Source: Terriglobia bacterium
GTDB taxonomy: Bacteria > Acidobacteriota > Terriglobia > UBA7540
Assembly: GCA_030040295.1 (NCBI GenBank)
Contig: JASHTZ010000214.1
Location: forward strand, 1 to 17,200
Reading direction: 5' to 3'
DNA: 17,200 nt
Part shown: in pieces, positions 13,084-17,200 of the stretch
Layout: every line of letters begins with the position of its first letter
Position numbering within the stretch: the stretch's first letter is position 1
Notes under the pieces: model-generated
The model's input: only the letters and a program-made list of their open reading frames with translations
Told to the model about the DNA's origin: nothing
Databases searched by the model: none
Translations under genes and position numbers: made by a program

Positions 13084-14288
13084 GTCAGCAGCAACCCGGC
13101 AATCGCCGCCGCCAGGTAATTCGCCAACGTGCCGGCCAGTAGCGCGCGGAATCCCAGCCGGGCGAGGTCCTGCATCCGCGAGGGAGCCAGGGCGCCAATT
13201 CCGCCGATCTGGATCCCGATGGAAGAAAAGTTAGCGAAGCCGCAGAGGGCATAAGTGGCAATGGTAAATGAGCGCGCCGCGATGTGGCCCTTGAGCGGGC
13301 CGAGCATGGAAAAGGCAACGAACTCGTTTACCACCACTTTAGTTCCCATCAGGTTGCCGACGGTCATGGCGTCCTTCCACGGAACGCCCAGGAGCCACGC
13401 CACGGGCGCCAGGAGATATCCGAGCAGCGATTGAAAAGTGGTATGAAAGAGGCCCAAGCCCAGATTGATCAGATAAATCAACGCCACAAACGCCACCAGC
13501 ATGGCCGCGACGTTTAGGGCCAATTGCAGGCCGTCGGTAACGCCGCGCGATGCGGCGTCCAGCAAGTTGATAGGTTTTCCTTCTTCGCTGAGTTGGACGT
13601 CACCGGCCGTCTTCGGATGCCCGGTCTCGGGAACAAGCAATTTGGCCAGCACAATGGTTCCGGGAGCGGTCATCACGACGGCGGTCAGCAGGTGGCGCGG
13701 TTCTGCCCCGAACAAAACATAAGCCCCAAATACCGAACCTGCAATGTGCGCCATCCCGGCCGTCATGATGGTCATCATCTCCGACTCTGTCAGGTCCTGA
13801 ATATAAGGCCTGATCACCAGCGGTGCTTCCGTTTGTCCCATCAAGATGCTGGCGGCCACTTCCAGGGATTCTGCCCCGCTGGTGCCCAGTAATTTCATCA
13901 TCGCCTTGCCCGTCACCACCACCAGCAAGGGAATGATGCGCAGGTAATAGAGAATGGAGAACAAGGAAGCCACAAAAATAATCATCGGCAGCGCTTGGAA
14001 TGCAAATACAAACCCGAACTTTCCCTGGTTTTGGCCCAACTCACCGAAAACAAATTCCGAACCGGCAAAAGAGCAATTCAGAATTTTCACGAACGCGGCC
14101 GAAACCACGGTCATCAGGCGATATCCCAAGCCGGTGCGCAACACGAATAAGGCCACGAGGATCTGAAGCCCTATTCCAATGCCCACCGTGCGCCAGGGAA
14201 TGGCTTTGCGATTCTTCGAAAGCAGTGTGGCGATCGAGAGGATCACCAGCATGCCGAGTATTGGAACGAGTCTGTGCATGTCCGTCAC
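13080..14288 (-). CDS. nupC: NupC-type concentrative nucleoside transporter
   Basis: This 402-residue inner-membrane protein belongs to the CNT family, which imports nucleosides with protons or Na+. It shows alternating hydrophobic segments from the first helix (LVPILGMLVILSIATLL) to the last (AGTLANYLAAAIAGLLL) and the two substrate/ion motifs: GQTEAPLVIRPY (151-162) and VVVNEFVAF (N321/E322). A hydrophilic loop at about 215-250 separates the halves. The start is GTG 14288, overlapping the upstream phosphorylase stop as GTGA; ATG 14279, three codons on, is the alternative. The gene stands between the two phosphorylases, so uptake and cleavage of nucleosides would be expressed together. Whether it prefers purine or pyrimidine nucleosides cannot be told from sequence by eye. 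Confidence 0.94.
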   Translation of the reverse strand: MTDMHRLVPILGMLVILSIATLLSKNRKAIPWRTVGIGIGLQILVALFVLRTGLGYRLMTVVSAAFVKILNCSFAGSEFVFGELGQNQGKFGFVFAFQALPMIIFVASLFSILYYLRIIPLLVVVTGKAMMKLLGTSGAESLEVAASILMGQTEAPLVIRPYIQDLTESEMMTIMTAGMAHIAGSVFGAYVLFGAEPRHLLTAVVMTAPGTIVLAKLLVPETGHPKTAGDVQLSEEGKPINLLDAASRGVTDGLQLALNVAAMLVAFVALIYLINLGLGLFHTTFQSLLGYLLAPVAWLLGVPWKDAMTVGNLMGTKVVVNEFVAFSMLGPLKGHIAARSFTIATYALCGFANFSSIGIQIGGIGALAPSRMQDLARLGFRALLAGTLANYLAAAIAGLLLT

Positions 14289-15604
14289 GCAACCTGTGTG
14301 TCCAGCACCTGCTCCAAAATCAGAGGGGCTGCAGAAACCGGATCCGGGGATATGGTGATCGCCCTGCGAATCATATCAAGCGCCTGCGGCAGGCGGGAGC
14401 GGTCGTTGGAATAAACCACGCAAACCCGCTCACCGGCACGAACCGTTTCTCCTATTTTTTTCTCGAAAACCAAACCAACCGCGGGATCAATGGATGCATC
14501 CGAACGCTCACGGCCTGCGCCCAAAAGCATCGACGCCACGCCCATCGCTCGCGCCTCGAGGCCCGAAATGAATCCGTCCTTGGGAGCCACGACGGCATCC
14601 TCATTCTGTGCCTGAGGCAGAAGTGAGTAGTCCTCCAATGCGCGCGCATTGCCGCCCTGCTCCGCCACCACGCTCGAAAACTTTTCGAATGCCCGCCCGC
14701 TGGCAATCGCGGAATCATACTGCGCGCGCGCATCATGCAGGGAGTTCGCCGCCTTTCCCAATAGCAGCATGTGCGCAGTCAGCTCGCGGCAAAGCTCTGT
14801 CAAATCCCTGGGACCTTTCCCTTTCAGCGTTTCCGCCGACTCGATCACCTCCAAAGCGTTGCCCACCGCATTCCCCAGCGGCTGGTTCATATTGGTAATC
14901 AAGGCGTGAGCGCGCTTGCCGTGTGCGGCGCCGGTACTGACCAGGCTCGAGGCCAGCGCGCGGGCGCTCTCGAGCTTCTGCATGAACGCCCCCGTGCCGG
15001 TCTTGACGTCCAGCACCAAGCCGTCGATTCCCTCCGCCAATTTCTTGCTCATGATGGAGGCAGTAATGAGTGGAATGGACTCAACCGTTGCGGTAACATC
15101 GCGCAGCGCATAGAGCTTGCGGTCCGCGGGAGCGAATTCCTCCGTCGCGGCGCCAAAGGCGAGGCCGCATTTTCCAAGGACGCGGTGAAAATCCTGAAAC
15201 GACAACCGCGGGCTGAAGCCCGAAATCGCCTCAAGTTTATCCAGCGTGCCGCCCGTGTGCCCCAAACCTCGCCCGGAAATCATGGGGACCAGCGCGCCTG
15301 CCGCCGCTGCTGCCGGGGCGATGACCAACGATGTCTTGTCACCCACGCCGCCAGTGGAATGTTTGTCGATCTTCGCCTGCGGCAGGGCGGAAAAATCGAG
15401 CACCCGGCCCGACCGCAGCATCGCCTCCGTCAGGTCGGCGGTCTCGCGGCTGTTCATCCCGCGAAAGAAAATTGCCATCAGCAGTGCGGAAGCTTGATAT
15501 TCGGGCATTTCGCCGCGTGTGAAGCGCTCGACAAAGTTGAATACCTCCGCCTTGGTCAGTTCCAGGCCGTCACGCTTTTTGCGGATTAATTCCGGGGTGT
15601 CCAT
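14285..15604 (-). CDS. deoA: Pyrimidine-nucleoside (thymidine) phosphorylase
   Basis: The protein (439 residues from ATG 15604) cleaves thymidine, and in the Pdp subtype also uridine and deoxyuridine, to base and (deoxy)ribose 1-phosphate. The phosphate/glycine-rich motifs KHSTGGVGDKTS and the family signature SGRGLGHTGGTLDKLE are present, followed by YALRDVTATV, IMSKKLAEG and DVKTGTGAFM. The N-terminal helical domain (MDTPELIRKKRDGLELT) and the C-terminal alpha/beta domain are both complete. ATG 15604 fits the family N-terminus but has no Shine-Dalgarno; upstream in-frame TTG 15637 and GTG 15634 sit 8 and 11 nt behind an AAAAAGGGG (15646-15654) and would add 10-11 residues. It is the first gene of the four-gene nucleoside operon. 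The overall sequence looks nearer to Bacillus Pdp than to E. coli DeoA, so broad pyrimidine activity, which would also serve the uridine made by Cdd, is likely. Confidence 0.92.
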   Translation of the reverse strand: MDTPELIRKKRDGLELTKAEVFNFVERFTRGEMPEYQASALLMAIFFRGMNSRETADLTEAMLRSGRVLDFSALPQAKIDKHSTGGVGDKTSLVIAPAAAAAGALVPMISGRGLGHTGGTLDKLEAISGFSPRLSFQDFHRVLGKCGLAFGAATEEFAPADRKLYALRDVTATVESIPLITASIMSKKLAEGIDGLVLDVKTGTGAFMQKLESARALASSLVSTGAAHGKRAHALITNMNQPLGNAVGNALEVIESAETLKGKGPRDLTELCRELTAHMLLLGKAANSLHDARAQYDSAIASGRAFEKFSSVVAEQGGNARALEDYSLLPQAQNEDAVVAPKDGFISGLEARAMGVASMLLGAGRERSDASIDPAVGLVFEKKIGETVRAGERVCVVYSNDRSRLPQALDMIRRAITISPDPVSAAPLILEQVLDTQVA

Positions 15605-15669
15605 AGCCGGGTGGGAGTGTCTCAACTCCGGCACCAAACGTTTTTCCCCTTTTTAGCGTTGTGGGGAGT

Positions 15670-15683
15670 AGGAGTATACTCCT
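15670..15683. promoter_or_regulatory. Perfect palindrome with back-to-back -10 elements between deoA and deoC
   Basis: AGGAGTATACTCCT is a perfect 14-bp palindrome in the short gap between the divergent phosphorylase operon and deoC. Because it is symmetric it offers TATACT as a -10 hexamer on both strands. On the plus strand the predicted start falls at about the A of the deoC ATG (15688), suggesting a leaderless message; on the minus strand it falls near 15666, ahead of AAAAAGGGG and the possible TTG/GTG starts of deoA. -35 matches are poor on both sides. It could equally be the operator of a dimeric repressor. Confidence 0.5.
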
Positions 15684-15687
15684 TTTC

Positions 15688-16368
15688 ATGGATTACACCT
15701 ACGCAGACATTGCCAAAATGATTGACCACGCGTTGCTCGCGCCCACGTTGACCGGCCGCGAGCTGGAATATGGCTGCGGAATGGCGCGTGATTACAACGT
15801 CGCCAGTGTCTGCATCATGCCCTTTTATCTCAAGCGGTGTGCGGAAATTCTGAAAGGCAGCACCGTCGAAGCCAGCACCACCATCGGCTTCCCCCACGGC
15901 GGACACACAACTGCCATAAAAGTTGCGGAAGCCGAGCGCGCCATGGACGACGGCTGCCAGGAATTGGATATGGTCACCAATATCAGCAAGGTGCTGAGCG
16001 GCGACTGGGATTATGTGCGCCAGGACCTGAAGGCCGTCATCGACGTGGCGCATGCGCGCAAGCAAAAAGTAAAAGTGATCTTTGAAAACTGCTACCTCAA
16101 GGACGAACACAAGATTCGCTTGTGCGAAATTTGCGCGGAGGTGGGGGCCGATTGGGTGAAGACCTCGACGGGTTTTGGAACCTCCGGCGCAACTCTCGAG
16201 GACGTGAAGTTGATGCGCGCGCACTCACCCGCGCGCGTTCAGGTGAAGGCGGCGGGCGGCATTCGCGACCTGGATCAGCTTTTGGCCTTTCGCGCTGCGG
16301 GTTGCTCGCGCGTCGGCGCGTCGCGGACCAAGGATATTCTGGAGGATTGCAGACGCAGGTTAATTTAA
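15688..16368 (+). CDS. deoC: Deoxyribose-phosphate aldolase
   Basis: This 226-residue class I aldolase cleaves 2-deoxyribose 5-phosphate to glyceraldehyde 3-phosphate and acetaldehyde, the final step for deoxynucleoside sugars. Active-site residues are visible: D94 (ELDMV), the Schiff-base K158 in WVKTSTGFG, and K187 in VKAAGGIR; GFPHGGHTT (68-75) and VGASR (209-213, phosphate) are typical. ATG 15688 was chosen over an in-frame GTG at 15661 because family N-termini begin at YTYADIAKMIDHALL and because the palindromic TATACT lies between the two. The nearest AGGAG is 13 nt upstream, inside the palindrome, so translation may be leaderless. It is divergent from the phosphorylase that produces deoxyribose 1-phosphate and convergent with the ribokinase gene (28-nt gap, no terminator seen). 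Confidence 0.95.
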   Translation: MDYTYADIAKMIDHALLAPTLTGRELEYGCGMARDYNVASVCIMPFYLKRCAEILKGSTVEASTTIGFPHGGHTTAIKVAEAERAMDDGCQELDMVTNISKVLSGDWDYVRQDLKAVIDVAHARKQKVKVIFENCYLKDEHKIRLCEICAEVGADWVKTSTGFGTSGATLEDVKLMRAHSPARVQVKAAGGIRDLDQLLAFRAAGCSRVGASRTKDILEDCRRRLI

Positions 16369-16396
16369 TGAACCTCGTGATGTGGGGAATCGCGAA

Positions 16397-17200
16397 TTAA
16401 GAATTGCTTCTCCCCTTCCATTCCCTGTCAAACTCCTCGCGGCTTGGAAAGGACTTCTGCGTGCCGACGCGCGTGGTGGATAGACCTGCATAGAGACTAG
16501 CCCGCGTGAGCGCCTCTTTATCTGTGAGGCCTTCCGCGAGGAAAACCGCAAAGCTGCCGATAAATGCATCGCCCGCGCCTGTGGTGTCTACGGGCTTCAC
16601 CTTGAATGCGGGAATTGCTTCCTGCCCCTCGCTGGTTGCCAGCAGGGAACCGCGCTCGCCGAGCGTAATGACTACGCGCGAAAGTCCCTTGGCGCGCAGA
16701 TTCCCGGCGCATCTCCCCGCTTCCTTAACCGTGCGGACGTGAATGCCCGTCAGCAGCTCCGCTTCACTTTCGTTGGGCACAAAATAATTCGCCGCGGCGA
16801 CCGCCTGGAAATCGGGCATCTGGGCAGGGGCAGGATTCACAATGCAGCGAATGCCCTTCGACTTGGCAAATTGAATCGTGTAATAGACGGTCTCCAGTGG
16901 GATTTCAAACTGCAGCAGGATGGTGTCCACCTTGCTGAGGATGGGCGCTGCAGCGTCTACGTCCTGGGGCGTAAGCATTTCGTTCGCACCCTTAATCACC
17001 AGTATGCGATTCTGTCCCGTCGGGTCGACAAAAATCGGCGCGACGCCGGTGGAGACTCCATCCGCGATCCGCACATGACTGGCCTCAATGCCCAGGGACT
17101 CAAAATTCTTGATGGTGGCCGGACCAAACAAATCACCGCCCACCTTGGCGACCATGGCAACGGAAGCGCCGCAGCGGCGCGCCGCCACAGCCTGGTTCGC
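16397..17200 (-). CDS. rbsK: Ribokinase (PfkB family), N-terminus outside the window
   Basis: The frame is open from base 17200 to TAA 16399-16397, giving 267 residues; the missing part is the first ~40, since the sequence begins at the ANQAVAA that follows GGKG in ribokinases. Visible motifs are KVGGDLFG, NPAPAQ, the PNESEAELLTG segment and the PfkB signature DTTGAGDAFIGSFA, in which the second Asp is the catalytic base. The enzyme phosphorylates ribose (possibly deoxyribose) to the 5-phosphate with ATP in the cytoplasm. Its position next to deoC and the phosphorylases suggests that it salvages free sugar from nucleosides. Other PfkB sugar kinases are possible, but NPAPAQ and the NESEA motif favour ribokinase. 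A GTG at 17188 is in frame but lies inside the conserved domain and is not the true start. Confidence 0.9.
   Translation of the reverse strand, partial: ANQAVAARRCGASVAMVAKVGGDLFGPATIKNFESLGIEASHVRIADGVSTGVAPIFVDPTGQNRILVIKGANEMLTPQDVDAAAPILSKVDTILLQFEIPLETVYYTIQFAKSKGIRCIVNPAPAQMPDFQAVAAANYFVPNESEAELLTGIHVRTVKEAGRCAGNLRAKGLSRVVITLGERGSLLATSEGQEAIPAFKVKPVDTTGAGDAFIGSFAVFLAEGLTDKEALTRASLYAGLSTTRVGTQKSFPSREEFDREWKGRSNS

Noticed and set aside
16369..16396. Possible bidirectional terminator between deoC and the ribokinase gene
   Set aside because: 28 nt without a GC-rich stem or T-run.
1..17200. tRNA, rRNA or transposase genes
   Set aside because: No tRNA-like cloverleaf, rRNA stretch or transposase motif was recognised on either strand while reading the window.

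Overview
The window (about 60% G+C by eye, except the leftmost ~540 bases at about 51% by hand count) looks like a chromosomal piece of an Acidobacteriota-type soil bacterium. That placement is an inference from the PknB-type kinase remnant, the secreted S10 peptidase and the CACAGAG-type hairpin repeat; nothing here fixes the taxon. Almost every gene belongs to one theme: taking up nucleosides and breaking them down to bases, sugar phosphates and oxidised purines.

Layout. (1) 1-575: an edge of lower G+C with a partial DUF262 (ParB/Srx-like, GmrSD-N type) gene on the minus strand, abutting the broken 3' end of a Ser/Thr kinase gene. (2) 575-10555, minus strand, read right to left: threonine-synthase-like PLP enzyme, secreted S10 serine carboxypeptidase, 8-oxoguanine-deaminase-type amidohydrolase, the three subunits (FAD, 2Fe-2S, molybdopterin) of a xanthine-dehydrogenase-type hydroxylase, a YgeY-type M20 hydrolase, and the kinase remnant. 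Junctions are tight in several places (ATGA overlap between the 2Fe-2S and Mo subunits; 1-nt TAATG overlap after the threonine-synthase-like gene if the S10 peptidase uses its upstream ATG). A strong imperfect hairpin repeat sits between the Mo subunit and ygeY. (3) 10670-11767, plus strand: adenosine deaminase, divergent from the PLP enzyme. (4) 11785-15604, minus strand: pyrimidine-nucleoside phosphorylase, NupC-type nucleoside transporter, purine nucleoside phosphorylase and cytidine deaminase, joined by two GTGA overlaps and one 6-nt gap. (5) 15688-16368, plus strand: deoxyribose-phosphate aldolase, divergent from the phosphorylase operon across a short region holding a perfect 14-bp palindrome. 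(6) 16397-17200, minus strand: ribokinase, cut by the window edge.

How they fit together (inference from families). NupC imports nucleosides. Add turns adenosine into inosine and Cdd turns cytidine into uridine. The two phosphorylases split purine and pyrimidine nucleosides to bases plus (deoxy)ribose 1-phosphate. DeoC cleaves deoxyribose 5-phosphate to acetaldehyde and glyceraldehyde 3-phosphate; the ribokinase handles free ribose. Hypoxanthine/xanthine would go to urate through the Mo hydroxylase, and 8-oxoguanine to urate through the deaminase. Phosphopentomutase, a classical guanine deaminase and urate-degrading enzymes are not in the window. The YgeY hydrolase, the threonine-synthase-like enzyme and the S10 peptidase are the members whose role in this setting is unexplained.
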